This document shows, piece after piece, positions 42,169-50,904 of a DNA stretch of 64,000 nt. This stretch comes from Streptomyces exfoliatus (GTDB taxonomy: Bacteria > Actinomycetota > Actinomycetes > Streptomycetales > Streptomycetaceae), in NCBI RefSeq assembly GCF_000725545.1, contig NZ_JNZP01000011.1, positions 184,240-248,239 of the forward strand. Reading direction: 5' to 3'. The translations under genes and the position numbers were made by a program. Under the pieces are notes generated by a model that saw nothing but the letters and a program-made list of their open reading frames with translations, was not told the DNA's origin and ran no database searches. Each line of letters starts with the position of its first letter. Positions within the stretch are counted from its first letter, which is position 1.

Positions 42169-43455
42169 GTGGGTGTCCCGACGTCCTGGGCGGCCCGATT
42201 CAGGCTGCGGCAGTACGTGAAGGCGAGCCTGTGGATCGTGCCGATGCTCGGTCTCGTCCTGGGCGCTCTTCTCGCCGAGCTGGCCCTGGCGGCCGACAGC
42301 ACCGGCCGGCCGCCGAGCGGCTGGCACTACTCCGCGACGACGGCGAGCGACGTCCTCACCGCCATCGTGGGGGCGATGGTCGCCCTGCTCGGATTCGTCG
42401 TCACCATCGGCGTCCTGGTGGTGCAGCAGGCCACGGGTACCCTCTCCCCCCGCTACATGCGCCTGTGGTACCGGGACCGGCTGCAGAAGGCGGTTCTGGC
42501 GACGTTCACCGGCACGTTCGCGTTCGCCTTCTCCCTGCTGCGCAGCATCGAGTCCGACTCCGTCCCCGATCTCGGAGTCACCCTGGCCGGGATGGCGGTG
42601 GCCGTGAGCCTCGTGCTCCTGCTCATCTACCTCAACCGCTTCACCCACAGCCTCCGTCCCGTGGCCATCGCCGAGCTGGTCACGCGCATGGGAGAGGGCG
42701 TCTTCACCTCCGGGGCCGAGGTGATCCGGGGCGCAGCCCCCCGCGGCGACGGCGCCGTGCCGTCCGACGGTCCGGTGATGCGCATCCGTACCGAGAGTGG
42801 TGGAGCCGTCCAGGCGTTCGACGTGCCGGGGCTCCTCGCGGAGGCGACCCGCCACGACTGCGTCTTCGTCCTGACCCGGCTGGTCGGTGACTTCCTGCCG
42901 CCCGGCGCGGTACTGGTGGAGGTCCACGGGGGCAGGTCGAGACCCGACCCGGAACGAGTGACCGGTCTCGTCGCCCTGGGGGCCGAGCGCACCATCGAAC
43001 AGGACCCGGCCTTCGCGCTGAGGGTCCTCGTGGACATCGCCATCAGGGCCCTGTCCCCGGCGGTGAACGACCCCACCACAGCGGTGCAGGTGATCAATTA
43101 CATCGAACGGTTCCTGCACATGGTCGGCAGCGTCCGCCTCCCCGGCCGCTACGTCCTGGCCGATCCGAGCGGGACCGCCCGGCTCGTGCTTCCGGGGCGG
43201 GACTGGGACAACTATCTCCAGCTCGCCGTCTGCGAGATCCGCGACTACGGCAGTTCCTCCGTGCAGATCTGCCGAAGGCTCCACGCGATGCTCGACGGTC
43301 TGCTGGAGGCCCTGCCGGCCGGGCAGCACCCCTCCGTACGGACCCAGATGGCCCTGCTGCGGGAGTCGGTCGAGAGGGAGTTCCCCGACCCGGCCCGCCG
43401 AAGCATCGCGCAGCAGGCCGACCACCAGGGCATCGGCGGGCAGTACCTCCCCTAG
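42169..43455 (+). CDS. DUF2254 membrane protein
   Basis: This 428-residue protein has four membrane helices in its first 170 residues (VKASLWIVPMLGLVLGALLA, DVLTAIVGAMVALLGFVVTIGVLVV, LATFTGTFAFAFSLL, GMAVAVSLVLLLIYLNRFTH). A soluble part follows with the family landmarks GALVTLGAERTIEQDP-like GLVALGAERTIEQDPAF and ALSPAVNDPTTAVQVINYIE. DUF2254 proteins are widespread and uncharacterised; the fold suggests a channel-like or sensor role. GTG 42169 has GAAGGGGG upstream. It precedes a potassium channel gene by about 135 bases, in keeping with an ion-transport block. Confidence 0.85.
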   Translation: MGVPTSWAARFRLRQYVKASLWIVPMLGLVLGALLAELALAADSTGRPPSGWHYSATTASDVLTAIVGAMVALLGFVVTIGVLVVQQATGTLSPRYMRLWYRDRLQKAVLATFTGTFAFAFSLLRSIESDSVPDLGVTLAGMAVAVSLVLLLIYLNRFTHSLRPVAIAELVTRMGEGVFTSGAEVIRGAAPRGDGAVPSDGPVMRIRTESGGAVQAFDVPGLLAEATRHDCVFVLTRLVGDFLPPGAVLVEVHGGRSRPDPERVTGLVALGAERTIEQDPAFALRVLVDIAIRALSPAVNDPTTAVQVINYIERFLHMVGSVRLPGRYVLADPSGTARLVLPGRDWDNYLQLAVCEIRDYGSSSVQICRRLHAMLDGLLEALPAGQHPSVRTQMALLRESVEREFPDPARRSIAQQADHQGIGGQYLP

Positions 43456-43589
43456 CCTCCCTCTCGGCCAAAGGAGGGACCGGGGCGTCGCTCCGGTCGC
43501 GGGAGCGGGGAGGAGCGCCTTTGCTGGACTGACGGCGGGTGGTCCGCCGCTCGACGTCACATCCGCGAAGCGTCCTGCAGGAGACCTCT

Positions 43590-43634
43590 ATGGCACCCGA
43601 GCCCAGCCGGCCGGTGGAACCGCTGCCCTCATGA
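43590..43634 (+). CDS. 14-residue leader ORF coupled to the potassium channel gene
   Basis: ATG 43590 is preceded by a good ribosome site (AGGAG, 43579-43583, spacing 6) and encodes MAPEPSRPVEPLPS. Its stop TGA (43632-43634) overlaps the ATG of the channel gene (43631) as ATGA. The channel ATG itself has no ribosome site. The arrangement implies that channel translation depends on ribosomes finishing this leader. It is rich in proline (5 of 14), which could stall ribosomes. Whether the peptide itself has a role is unknown. Confidence 0.55.
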   Translation: MAPEPSRPVEPLPS

Positions 43635-44206
43635 GCGACACGCCGCCGGAGGGTGGAACGCGGCGGCGGCCCCACCGGCGCCGTCTGCGTTTCCTCTTCC
43701 CGCTCCTGCGCTCCGCCGTCGTGGTGGCGGCGGTCACCGCCCTGTACTTCCTGCTCCCCCTCGACCGTGATCTCGACCAGCACACGGCCTGGGTGCTCGC
43801 CCTGGGCCTGCTGGGGATCGGCGCGCTCCTCGCGCTGCAGACGGTCGCCGTCGTCGCCTCGCCCTACCCCCGGCTGCGGGCCGTCGAAGCGCTCACCACG
43901 GCCGTCCCGCTCTTTCTGCTGCTGTTCTCTGCGACCTACTTCCTGTACGCGCGCGAGCAGGGACCCCACACCTTCTCCGAACCGCTCAGCCGGATCGATG
44001 CCCTGTACTTCTCGGTGACCGTGTTCGCGACCGTCGGCTTCGGTGACATCGTGCCCGTCTCGCAGACGGCGCGGGTGCTGACCACCGTTCAGATGGTGGC
44101 CGACCTCCTTCTCGTGGGTCTGATCGCCAAGGTCATGGTCGGAGCGGTACGGCTCGGGCTGTCACGACGCGAGTCGACGACGTCGCCCGATCGGCCCGAA
44201 CCGTGA
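43631..44206 (+). CDS. Two-pore-helix potassium channel family protein
   Basis: This 191-residue protein has an Arg-rich head, a first helix (LLRSAVVVAAVTALYFLLP), a second (WVLALGLLGIGALLALQTV), a third (ALTTAVPLFLLLFSATYFLY), then a pore helix and selectivity filter SVTVFATVGFGDIVPVS near 130, and a last helix (QMVADLLLVGLIAKVMVGAV). TVGFGD is the canonical potassium filter. It would conduct K+ passively as a tetramer in the inner membrane. No cytoplasmic regulatory domain is present. Translation appears coupled to the 14-residue leader ORF. Confidence 0.9.
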   Translation: MSDTPPEGGTRRRPHRRRLRFLFPLLRSAVVVAAVTALYFLLPLDRDLDQHTAWVLALGLLGIGALLALQTVAVVASPYPRLRAVEALTTAVPLFLLLFSATYFLYAREQGPHTFSEPLSRIDALYFSVTVFATVGFGDIVPVSQTARVLTTVQMVADLLLVGLIAKVMVGAVRLGLSRRESTTSPDRPEP

Positions 44207-44302
44207 CGGAATCCCCGGCGGGGCGCTCGCGCGCCGTGCCGACGCCACGACGCGGCCCGGCCGGGGGAGCCACCTCCGATCCGGGTTCGCGTCACTTCCG
44301 TG

Positions 44303-45469
44303 TCAGCGGGCGGCGAAGGAGTGCACGGTCGTCGAGCGGTACGTCTGGCCTGGGCGGAGCACCGTCGACGGGAAGTTCGGTTGGTTGGGCGAGTCGGGGA
44401 AGTGCTGGGTCTCCAGGCAGAAGCCGTCACCCTGGCGGTAGACCTTCCCGGAGGTGCCCGCGAGCGTGGCGTCGAGGAAGTTGCCGCTGTAGAACTGCAC
44501 GCCCGGCTCGGTGGTCGCGATCTTCATCACGCGGCCGTGGACGGGCTCCGTGACGGTCGCGACGTGCCGCGGGGTGTCGGTGAGTCCCTTGTCGAGCGCG
44601 AAGTTGTGGTCGTATCCACGGCCGAAGAGGACCTGCGGGTGCGCGTCGCGGATGTCCCGGCCGATGGGCTTGCCGCTGCGGAAGTCGAAGGGCGTGTGGG
44701 CGACCTTGGCGAGTTCGCCGGTCGGGATGAGGGTGGCGTCGACGGGGGTGTAGCGGGACGCGGCGATCCTCAGGGTGTGGTCGAGGATGCTGCCGCGGCC
44801 CTCTCCCGCGAGGTTGAAGTACGTGTGGTTGGTGAGGTTCACGACGGTGGCTCTGTCGGTCGTGGCCTCGTAGTCGATGCGGAAGTCGCCGCGGGGCGTG
44901 AGGACGTAGTCGACCCGGACGCGCAGGGTGCCGGGGTAGCCCATCTCGCCGTCCGCGCTGACGTAGCGCAGGGTGAGGCCGGTGTCCGGTCCTTGCGCGT
45001 ACGGCTCGACGTCCCACACCCGCTTGTCGAAGCCCTTGTCCCCGCCGTGCAGGCTGTTCGGGTCGTCGTTGACGGGGATCCGGTACGTACGGCCGTCGAG
45101 GGTGAAGGCGCCGCGTGCGATGCGGTTGCCGAAGCGGCCGATGATCGCCCCGAAGTACGGGCTGCCCGCCACGTAGTCCTCGAGGTTGTCGAAGCCCAGC
45201 GACACGTTCGCGTACCGCCCGCGCCGGTCCGGGATCTCGAGGGCCTGGACGATGCCGCCGTACGACAGCACGCTCAGCCGGGTGCCTCCCGCGGCCACCG
45301 TCCAGCGGTGGACGCGTGTGCCGTCGGGCAGGGTCCCGAAAAGCTCCTTCGCCGGCCTTCCGGCCGGGCGCTCCGTGCCGCCCGCGGCGAACGCCGGGGC
45401 CGTTCCCGCGGCGGCTGCCGCCACTCCGGCGGCGCCCGCCGCCATCACCGTACGCCTGTTGATGGTCAT
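44303..45469 (-). CDS. galM: Exported aldose 1-epimerase (mutarotase)
   Basis: This 388-residue protein starts with a twin-arginine signal (NRRTVMAAGAAGVAAAAAG, cleavage near AFA-AG). The mature part is a GalM-type epimerase: YGGIVQALEIPDRRG, GRFGNRIARGAF, the catalytic His in LTNHTYFNLAGEG near 195, and the C-terminal Glu in FCLETQHFPDSPNQPNFPST near 355. It converts alpha and beta forms of released sugars outside the cell. It lies 240 bases beyond the GH62 gene, after a terminator and with its own promoter, and serves the same xylan/arabinoxylan programme. AAGGAG sets the start. Confidence 0.9.
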   Translation of the reverse strand: MTINRRTVMAAGAAGVAAAAAGTAPAFAAGGTERPAGRPAKELFGTLPDGTRVHRWTVAAGGTRLSVLSYGGIVQALEIPDRRGRYANVSLGFDNLEDYVAGSPYFGAIIGRFGNRIARGAFTLDGRTYRIPVNDDPNSLHGGDKGFDKRVWDVEPYAQGPDTGLTLRYVSADGEMGYPGTLRVRVDYVLTPRGDFRIDYEATTDRATVVNLTNHTYFNLAGEGRGSILDHTLRIAASRYTPVDATLIPTGELAKVAHTPFDFRSGKPIGRDIRDAHPQVLFGRGYDHNFALDKGLTDTPRHVATVTEPVHGRVMKIATTEPGVQFYSGNFLDATLAGTSGKVYRQGDGFCLETQHFPDSPNQPNFPSTVLRPGQTYRSTTVHSFAAR

Positions 45470-45498
45470 GTCGATGGAGCTCCTTGACGTAGGACGTT

Positions 45499-45562
45499 CG
45501 ATATTTCGTCACCCGTTCGAAATCGTGGCGTGACCGTAATGACGTCGCGAGGGGTGTGTCAA
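45499..45562 (-). promoter_or_regulatory. galM promoter with LacI-like operator downstream of the start site
   Basis: On the minus strand TTGACA (45562-45557), an 18-base spacer and TACGGT (45538-45533) make a strong promoter. Downstream, 45524-45499 contains CGATTTCGAACG and CGAAATATCGAACG, with TCGAACG repeated twice, related to but not identical with the CGAAAnnnTTTCG dyads at the xylan genes. Its position just after the predicted transcript start is the same as at the ABC operon, so repression by the same or a related LacI protein is likely. Confidence 0.6.
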
Positions 45563-45641
45563 CGGTCCGCGCATCGCGCCCTCCAACCATCTTCCCTGTG
45601 GGCAGCGGGAGTTGACCGAGGCACGACGAGCGCATGACGAG

Positions 45642-45670
45642 GGCGGGCTCGGCCTTTCGCCGAGCCCGCC
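45642..45670 (-). terminator. Terminator of the xylan operon
   Basis: GGCGGGCTCGGC (45642-45653), a 5-base loop CTTTC and GCCGAGCCCGCC (45659-45670) form a perfect 12-bp stem. It starts 39 bases past the GH62 stop codon, ends the nine-gene minus-strand operon, and separates it from galM. Confidence 0.8.
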
Positions 45671-45709
45671 GTGCCGGCTCCACTCCGGGGCCGGCCCCGT
45701 GTCACGCCG

Positions 45710-47191
45710 TCAGCGCTGCAGCGTCAGCAGACCCGGCCGGTAGGGCCACTGACCGTATTCGCCGCCGGAGTTGGGGTCACGCCCCTGGTAGAGGAACTGC
45801 AGGTTGCAGGGATCGACGGTGAAGGTCTGATCGGCGCTGGTACGGATCAGCTCGCCGTGGCTGATGTCGTTGGTCCAGGTGGCGCCGCTGTTCGCCTTGC
45901 CCGCGAAGGGGTTGCCCTCGGTCGCGGCCTGGGGCGTCCACGTGCCGTTCAGGCTGGTGGCCGTGAACGAGCGGAAGTACCGGCCCTGCGAGCCGATCGC
46001 CTCGACGATCATGAGGTAGCGGTCCTGGCCCTGGAGCTTGTAGACCTGCGGGGCCTCGAACAGGTTGTTCGTCGTGTCGCTCATGATCGTCGTGTAGGTC
46101 GAGCCGAAACTGCCCGGGAAGTTCCCGATCGGCATGCTCGCCCGGTAGATCTTGCCGTTGTCACCGGCGAAGAACAGGTACATGTTCGTGCCGTCGGCGA
46201 TGAGCGTCTGGTCGATGGGGCCTGTCGTGGAGCCGGTGATGCTTCCGGAGAAGAGCACCTGCTGCGCCGACCAGCCGTTGGGGTTGGTCGGGTCGCTCGA
46301 CGTCCGGTAGGAGAAGGCGCTCCCACCTCCCCACTGGTAGGCGAGCACCCAGATGTTCTTCGGCGCGAAGTAGAAGAGCGTGGGCGCGACGACGGAGTTC
46401 GACATGGTGTTCTGGCCGGCCGAGGCCATCTCCGACCAGTTGCCGAACAGCCCGAAGTTCATCGAGCCCCAGCCCGCTCCCGTTCCCGCGGCGCCGTGCG
46501 TCGTCGCGTAGACGAGGTGCTTGCCGTTGTACGGGGCGACGGTGAAGTCCTTGAGGGAGGCCCAGCCCGCCTTGGGCTGCGCCAGCGCGCCCGTCGACGT
46601 CCAGCGGTACGTCGACGGGAGGGCGCACGTGCCGGGGGTGCCGGCGCCGACCTTGACGAGCTGCCACTGCTGGTTGGTGCCGCCCCAGTCGTCGTACTGG
46701 ACGATGTTCGCGTTGTCGGCGGTGGAGGCGCCCTGCACTTCGAGGGCCTTGCCGCTGTGGCGCGCGATGAGCCTGACGTGACCGTCCGGGCTGTCGGCGA
46801 GACGCCACTGCTGGTTGGTGCCGTTAGCGTCGGCCCACTGGACGATCGCGGCGCCGTTGGCGGTGGAGGCGCCCTGGACGTCCAGCACCTTGCCGGAGTG
46901 GCGGGACTTGACGCGGTAGTAGCCGCCGCCGGAGTCGACGAACTGCCACTGCTGCTGGTTCTGGTCGTTCCTGGACCACTGGGTGATGCGGGCGCCGTCG
47001 CCGGTCGCCAGGTTGTAGACGTCCAGGGCCTTGCCGCTGTTGCGGTTGACCAGTACGTACGAGGCGTTGGTGTCGATGACCGGCGCCGCGCCCGCGGGCT
47101 GGGCGGTGAAGAAGGTGGCCAGGAGCAGTAAGGGCGCGAGGACGGCGATCAGGCCTCTGAGGTGGTTCGTGAACGGATGGCGTGTCGACAT
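45710..47191 (-). CDS. Secreted GH62 alpha-L-arabinofuranosidase with N-terminal ricin-type (CBM13-like) module
   Basis: This 493-residue protein has a signal peptide ([20 protein letters not shown], cut near AGA-AP), then a ricin-B-type trefoil module at about 38-180 with repeated SGKALDV/QWQFVD/NQQWRL phrases, and a GH62 domain at 190-493. GH62 landmarks are [20 protein letters not shown] with the general-base Asp, [20 protein letters not shown] with the acid Glu, and [13 protein letters not shown]. It removes arabinose from arabinoxylan outside the cell. The ATG overlaps the cupin stop by one base, with AAGGAG upstream. It is the last gene of the xylan operon. The lectin module is very similar to that of the esterase at 58604-59971. 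Confidence 0.9.
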   Translation of the reverse strand: MSTRHPFTNHLRGLIAVLAPLLLLATFFTAQPAGAAPVIDTNASYVLVNRNSGKALDVYNLATGDGARITQWSRNDQNQQQWQFVDSGGGYYRVKSRHSGKVLDVQGASTANGAAIVQWADANGTNQQWRLADSPDGHVRLIARHSGKALEVQGASTADNANIVQYDDWGGTNQQWQLVKVGAGTPGTCALPSTYRWTSTGALAQPKAGWASLKDFTVAPYNGKHLVYATTHGAAGTGAGWGSMNFGLFGNWSEMASAGQNTMSNSVVAPTLFYFAPKNIWVLAYQWGGGSAFSYRTSSDPTNPNGWSAQQVLFSGSITGSTTGPIDQTLIADGTNMYLFFAGDNGKIYRASMPIGNFPGSFGSTYTTIMSDTTNNLFEAPQVYKLQGQDRYLMIVEAIGSQGRYFRSFTATSLNGTWTPQAATEGNPFAGKANSGATWTNDISHGELIRTSADQTFTVDPCNLQFLYQGRDPNSGGEYGQWPYRPGLLTLQR

Positions 47192-47934
47192 CAGAAGAGC
47201 TCCTTCGGGGGGTGGGGGTGAGGTGACCCCGGCGAACCGGCGAGCGGACGCGTCGGCGGGTCGGGGAGGGCATAGGTGTGAAGGCGGCCGCACATGCCGA
47301 AGACCTGGTGCTCCGGGCGTTCCAGGCGTGCCACCTCGCCGTGGCCGAGGTGCGAGAGGTCTCCGGCCTTCAGCCGTTCCAGTTGACGGCCGGTCGCGAC
47401 GGCCGCGGCCAGCGGGCCGTCACGCCAGCGGATCCGCCAGGCGTCCAGGAGTTCGCTCTTCAGGCGGGCGGCCGCGGTGTGGAACTCCCGCAGCCCGCCC
47501 TCGCGCAGGGCGAGGAAACCCTCCAGGGCCAGGTCGCGGCGGCGGCGCGCCGCCGCGCTGTGGTCGCCGGTCAGGGCGGCCGCCTTCCGGTAGGCGGGAG
47601 GATCGGCGAGGACGGGAGCCGGGAAGGTGAAGACGGCGTCGCCCGCCTCGGGGAGTCCGCTGTTCTGCATGAGCACCACGAGGCGCAGGCCGCCGGCGTT
47701 GACGAGGCGGTGGATCGTGCCCGGGGTGAACCAGACGACGTCGCCGGGACGCAACGGGGTGTCGGCGAAGCCGGAGGTGGTGAGGGTCTGGACGCTGCCC
47801 GCGCCGCCGATGACGACGTAGGCCTCGGAGCACACGAGGTGCATGTGGGGTGCGCCCCCGCACAGTCCGTCGGCGGCCTCCCAGTCGTACACGGTCAGCC
47901 CGGAGATCCCGACACCGCCGGGGAACGGGGTCAC
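47191..47934 (-). CDS. Cupin-domain protein of the xylan operon
   Basis: This 247-residue protein has a single cupin barrel at about 20-105: [20 protein letters not shown] carries the His-x-His and Glu ligands, and [19 protein letters not shown] carries the third His. Metal binding is therefore expected. The C-terminal 140 residues are helical and not recognised. Cupins of this type are often sugar isomerases, epimerases or sensors. GTG 47934 overlaps the DUF6807 stop (GTGA), and its own stop overlaps GH62, so it is coupled both ways. It probably works with the DUF6807 and Gfo/Idh/MocA proteins on a sugar derivative. Confidence 0.8.
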   Translation of the reverse strand: MTPFPGGVGISGLTVYDWEAADGLCGGAPHMHLVCSEAYVVIGGAGSVQTLTTSGFADTPLRPGDVVWFTPGTIHRLVNAGGLRLVVLMQNSGLPEAGDAVFTFPAPVLADPPAYRKAAALTGDHSAAARRRRDLALEGFLALREGGLREFHTAAARLKSELLDAWRIRWRDGPLAAAVATGRQLERLKAGDLSHLGHGEVARLERPEHQVFGMCGRLHTYALPDPPTRPLAGSPGSPHPHPPKELF

Positions 47935-48791
47935 CACGGGTGCTCCGCGACGTGGCGGGACAGGCGCCCGGGGGTCCACGCGCCGTCGGCCACGACGATC
48001 CGGTAGCGGCGGGACAGGGTGTCGCCCGGTGCCAGCGGCAGTTCCGTGTCGAACGCCAGCGACGGGTTGACGGCGGGGATGGGCTCGCTGCGGACGAACC
48101 AGTGGCAGGGGGCGTCCGGGTCGTCCAGGAACAGGAGCGTGGAGGCACGGTCGACCTCGTCGTGCCTGCCGATGAAGGCCAGCCAGTCGCCCTTCTCCCC
48201 CATCGCGGGGCCGATCACCTCGCCGCCGGTGAAGTCGCGCGGGCCGCGCCAGAACAGACCGGAGTATCCGGCGAGCTCCCTGCCCTGGGTGCCCGGGCTG
48301 CCGAACACCAGACCGGTGTCGAGGACGTTGGTCAGCGCGGTGGTGACCTCGAGGGTCCAGGAGTCTGTTTCGACCTCGCACGCGGTCAGCGTGCGGCGCT
48401 CGTCGATCCAGTGCTCCCCCGCCATCGTGTGCCAGGCCAGGTCCTCGGTGATCACGGCGCGGCCGTCTCCCGTCCCGGCGGACAGGGTGAGGCTGCGCAT
48501 CGTGCCGAGGTTCGGCAGGTCGACGTAGCCCCGGCCGCGCAGGTAGGTGCCGCCGCCCCAGAAGTTCTGCCCCGACAGCCACGACGCCGTGATCTGGACG
48601 CCCTTGTGCCAGCGGTGGTCGTGCGGCCGGTATCCGGTGACGACGTCGCCGGCGAGCGTGCGCACCGGATGCAGGTAGGGCTTCGGCGCCTCGAAGGGGT
48701 CCATGACCGGTCGGTGCACGTACCGGAAGAGGTCGACGCCGCGGGTCCGGACGGTCAGCGAGTCCTCGTTCTCGAGGAGTTCGAACGTCAT
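47931..48791 (-). CDS. DUF6807 (PmoA-like) protein
   Basis: This 286-residue protein has the DUF6807 landmarks: RYVHRPVMDPFEAPKPYLHP near 25-45, GYRPHDHRWHKGVQITASWL with clustered histidines near 55-70, WHTMAGEHWIDERRTLT, and a GYSGLFWRGPRDFTGGEV stretch near 180. The family is all-beta, galactose-mutarotase-like, and has no established reaction. In many actinobacterial sugar clusters it sits beside a Gfo/Idh/MocA oxidoreductase, as here (ATGA overlap at 48788-48791). The histidine cluster suggests metal or sugar binding. It lacks a signal peptide, so it acts inside the cell on an imported sugar. Confidence 0.8.
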   Translation of the reverse strand: MTFELLENEDSLTVRTRGVDLFRYVHRPVMDPFEAPKPYLHPVRTLAGDVVTGYRPHDHRWHKGVQITASWLSGQNFWGGGTYLRGRGYVDLPNLGTMRSLTLSAGTGDGRAVITEDLAWHTMAGEHWIDERRTLTACEVETDSWTLEVTTALTNVLDTGLVFGSPGTQGRELAGYSGLFWRGPRDFTGGEVIGPAMGEKGDWLAFIGRHDEVDRASTLLFLDDPDAPCHWFVRSEPIPAVNPSLAFDTELPLAPGDTLSRRYRIVVADGAWTPGRLSRHVAEHPW

Positions 48792-49834
48792 CGGAACACC
48801 TCCGGGCGTCCCCCGTTGAGTGAGCCGTAGAACGGGTCGGCCGCGTCGATCTCCCCGCGCCGGACCGGCAGGCCGGTGATCGCGGCCTTGTACAGCGCCG
48901 TGACCAGTTCCATGGTGGATCTGCCGAGGTCGGGCCGGACACCCGCCTCGTAGCCGTCAAGGAAGTCCGCGAGCTGGGCGGTGTGCGAGCTGGGCAGGTC
49001 GTCCGGCGGCTCCCACGTCACGCCGGCCGACCTGGTCGTGACCTTCCAGTCCGCGTTGGAGTAGCCGTACAGGTGCCGCAGCTCGACCGTGGCGTCGGTG
49101 AGGTCGAACCGCAGGTAGCTCTCCTCGCGCGGGGAGAGGACGCTGTTGACGACCGTCGCGATGGCTCCGTTCTCGAAGCGGACCAGAGCCGCGGACACGT
49201 CCTCGGTCTGGACGTCGCGCTCGAGACGGCCGGCCATCGCGCGCACCTCGGCCCATTCGCCGAGCACCGCGAGCATCAGGTCCATCTGGTGGATGCCGTG
49301 ACCCAGCGTCGGGCCGCCGCCCTCACTCTCCCAAGTGCCGCGCCACGGCACGTCGTAGTAGGCGTCGTCGCGGTACCAGGTGGTGACGCACTGCGCGACC
49401 AGCGGTCGGCCCAGCGTGCCGGCCGCGATCCGGCCGCGCAGGTACCGGGCCCCCGAGCCGTACCTGTGCTGGAACACCGCGCCCGCGACGGCGTGCCCCT
49501 CGGCGGCATGGATCCGGTCGAGTTCGGCCAGCGACAGGGCCACCGGCTTCTCGCACCACACCCACGCTCCCGACTCCAGGCAGGCCACGGCCTGTTCGGC
49601 GTGCAGGAACGGGGGTGTGCACAGGTGTACGAGGTCCGGCCTCTGCTCGTGGAGCATGGTGCGCAGGTCGGTGTAGACGGCGGGAACGCCGTGTTCGGTC
49701 GCGAACGCCTCGGCGCGCGCCGCGTCCACGTCGACGGCTGCCACGATCACGGCGCGGTGCGCCTGCGCGCGGAGGGCGGGGATGTGGCAGATGCCCGCGA
49801 TCCCGCCGGTCCCTACGATCGCCGTGCGTATCAT
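48788..49834 (-). CDS. Gfo/Idh/MocA-family NAD(P)-dependent sugar oxidoreductase
   Basis: This 348-residue protein has an N-terminal Rossmann fold (TAIVGTGGIAGICHIPALRA, VAAVDVDAARAEAF) and the family motif WCEKPVALSLAEL with the catalytic Lys at about 95. In the C-terminal sheet domain GGGPTLGHGIHQMDLMLAVLG near 180 contains the Asp/His pair. It would oxidise or reduce a sugar, sugar acid or cyclitol using NAD(P). ATGA overlaps connect it with the GH10 gene upstream and DUF6807 downstream. In xylan context candidate substrates are xylose, arabinose or 4-O-methylglucuronate derivatives. Confidence 0.87.
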   Translation of the reverse strand: MIRTAIVGTGGIAGICHIPALRAQAHRAVIVAAVDVDAARAEAFATEHGVPAVYTDLRTMLHEQRPDLVHLCTPPFLHAEQAVACLESGAWVWCEKPVALSLAELDRIHAAEGHAVAGAVFQHRYGSGARYLRGRIAAGTLGRPLVAQCVTTWYRDDAYYDVPWRGTWESEGGGPTLGHGIHQMDLMLAVLGEWAEVRAMAGRLERDVQTEDVSAALVRFENGAIATVVNSVLSPREESYLRFDLTDATVELRHLYGYSNADWKVTTRSAGVTWEPPDDLPSSHTAQLADFLDGYEAGVRPDLGRSTMELVTALYKAAITGLPVRRGEIDAADPFYGSLNGGRPEVFR

Positions 49835-50871
49835 CCGCCCAGCACCTTCCTGATCGAGTGGTAGGCGGGCTTGGGCAGCAGGTTCTCGTCGTAGGGCAGC
49901 GCCGCGCCCTCACCGGGGAAGACGGAGGGGATCCACGAGTACTTGTCCGTGTAGTCCCAGATGGTGATGCCGACGCACTTCTCGACCGCCAGGCAGGCCT
50001 TGACGTAGTCGGCGTACCAGGTGGCCTGGGTGGCGAGCTTTTCCGGGGTCGCGGGGAGGTTCATCCGGATGTCGAGCTCGGTGACGGCGACCTCGACCCC
50101 GAGGTCGGCGAAGCGCTGCATGTTCTGCCGGACGTCGGCGGGGTAGCCGTACTGGAGTGCCAGATGGCCCTGGATGCCGAAGCCCTCCACCGGGACGCCG
50201 TCGGCCTTGAGCTGCTTGATCAGCGTGTAGTACGCGTCGCTCTTGGGGCCGATCCCGTCGACGTTGTAGTCGTTGAGGTACAGCTTGGCGTGCGGGTCCG
50301 CCTCGTGGGCCCAGCGCAGGGCGTCGGCGATGTAGCCGGGGCCGAGCGTCTTGTAGAAGAGCGACTCGCGGTAGGTGCCGTCCTCGTTGAAGGCCTCGTT
50401 GACGACGTCCCAGTGGATCACCTGGCCCTTGTAGTGCCGGGCCACGGTCTGGATGTGGTTCTTGAGGACGGCGCGCAGCTCGTCGGCGGTCCAGGTGCCC
50501 TCGGTGAGCCAGGCGGGGAGCTGGCTGTGCCAGACGAGGGTGTGGCCGCGGACCTTCTGGTGGTGGTCCTTGGCGAAGGCCATCACCTCGTCGGCGGCGG
50601 TGAAGTCGAAGACGCCGCGCTCGGGCTCGGTGGCGTACCACTTCATGGCGTTGCCGGGGGTGGTCTGTCCGAACTCGCTGCCGAGCAGCTTCAGGTAGGC
50701 GGCGTCGGTGAACTCGGGGTTGTCGGTGGCGGAGCCGAAGTACTTGTGGTGCTTCTTGGCCAGTTCGCCGAGCGTTCTGGGCCGGGGCTCGGCGGCCGCG
50801 GGCGCGGCGGCGAGGCCGGCTCCGAGGCAGATGGCGGCGGACAGGGCGACGAGGTTCCGGGACAGGAACAT
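49831..50871 (-). CDS. Secreted GH10 endo-1,4-beta-xylanase, single domain
   Basis: This 346-residue protein has a signal peptide (LVALSAAICLGAGLAAAPAA) and a GH10 barrel: FGSATDNPEF, TTPGNAMKWYATEPERG, RGHTLVWHSQLPAWL, the acid/base Glu in HWDVVNEAF near 165, LYLNDYNVDG, and the nucleophile Glu in VAVTELDIRM near 275. It cuts the xylan backbone outside the cell. No carbohydrate-binding module is attached, in contrast to the GH10 enzyme at 57124. MFLSRN at 50871 is the start because GAGGAG lies upstream and the signal peptide follows. It lies 33 bases after the GH30 gene. Confidence 0.92.
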   Translation of the reverse strand: MFLSRNLVALSAAICLGAGLAAAPAAAEPRPRTLGELAKKHHKYFGSATDNPEFTDAAYLKLLGSEFGQTTPGNAMKWYATEPERGVFDFTAADEVMAFAKDHHQKVRGHTLVWHSQLPAWLTEGTWTADELRAVLKNHIQTVARHYKGQVIHWDVVNEAFNEDGTYRESLFYKTLGPGYIADALRWAHEADPHAKLYLNDYNVDGIGPKSDAYYTLIKQLKADGVPVEGFGIQGHLALQYGYPADVRQNMQRFADLGVEVAVTELDIRMNLPATPEKLATQATWYADYVKACLAVEKCVGITIWDYTDKYSWIPSVFPGEGAALPYDENLLPKPAYHSIRKVLGG

Positions 50872-50904
50872 GCGGGACTCCTCTGGATGGTTGCCGGACA
50901 CGAC

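Noticed and set aside
47191..48791. DUF6807 as a real methane monooxygenase subunit, from the PmoA name
   Set aside because: The name comes from an old annotation link. The protein lacks membrane helices and copper-site context and lies in a sugar operon.
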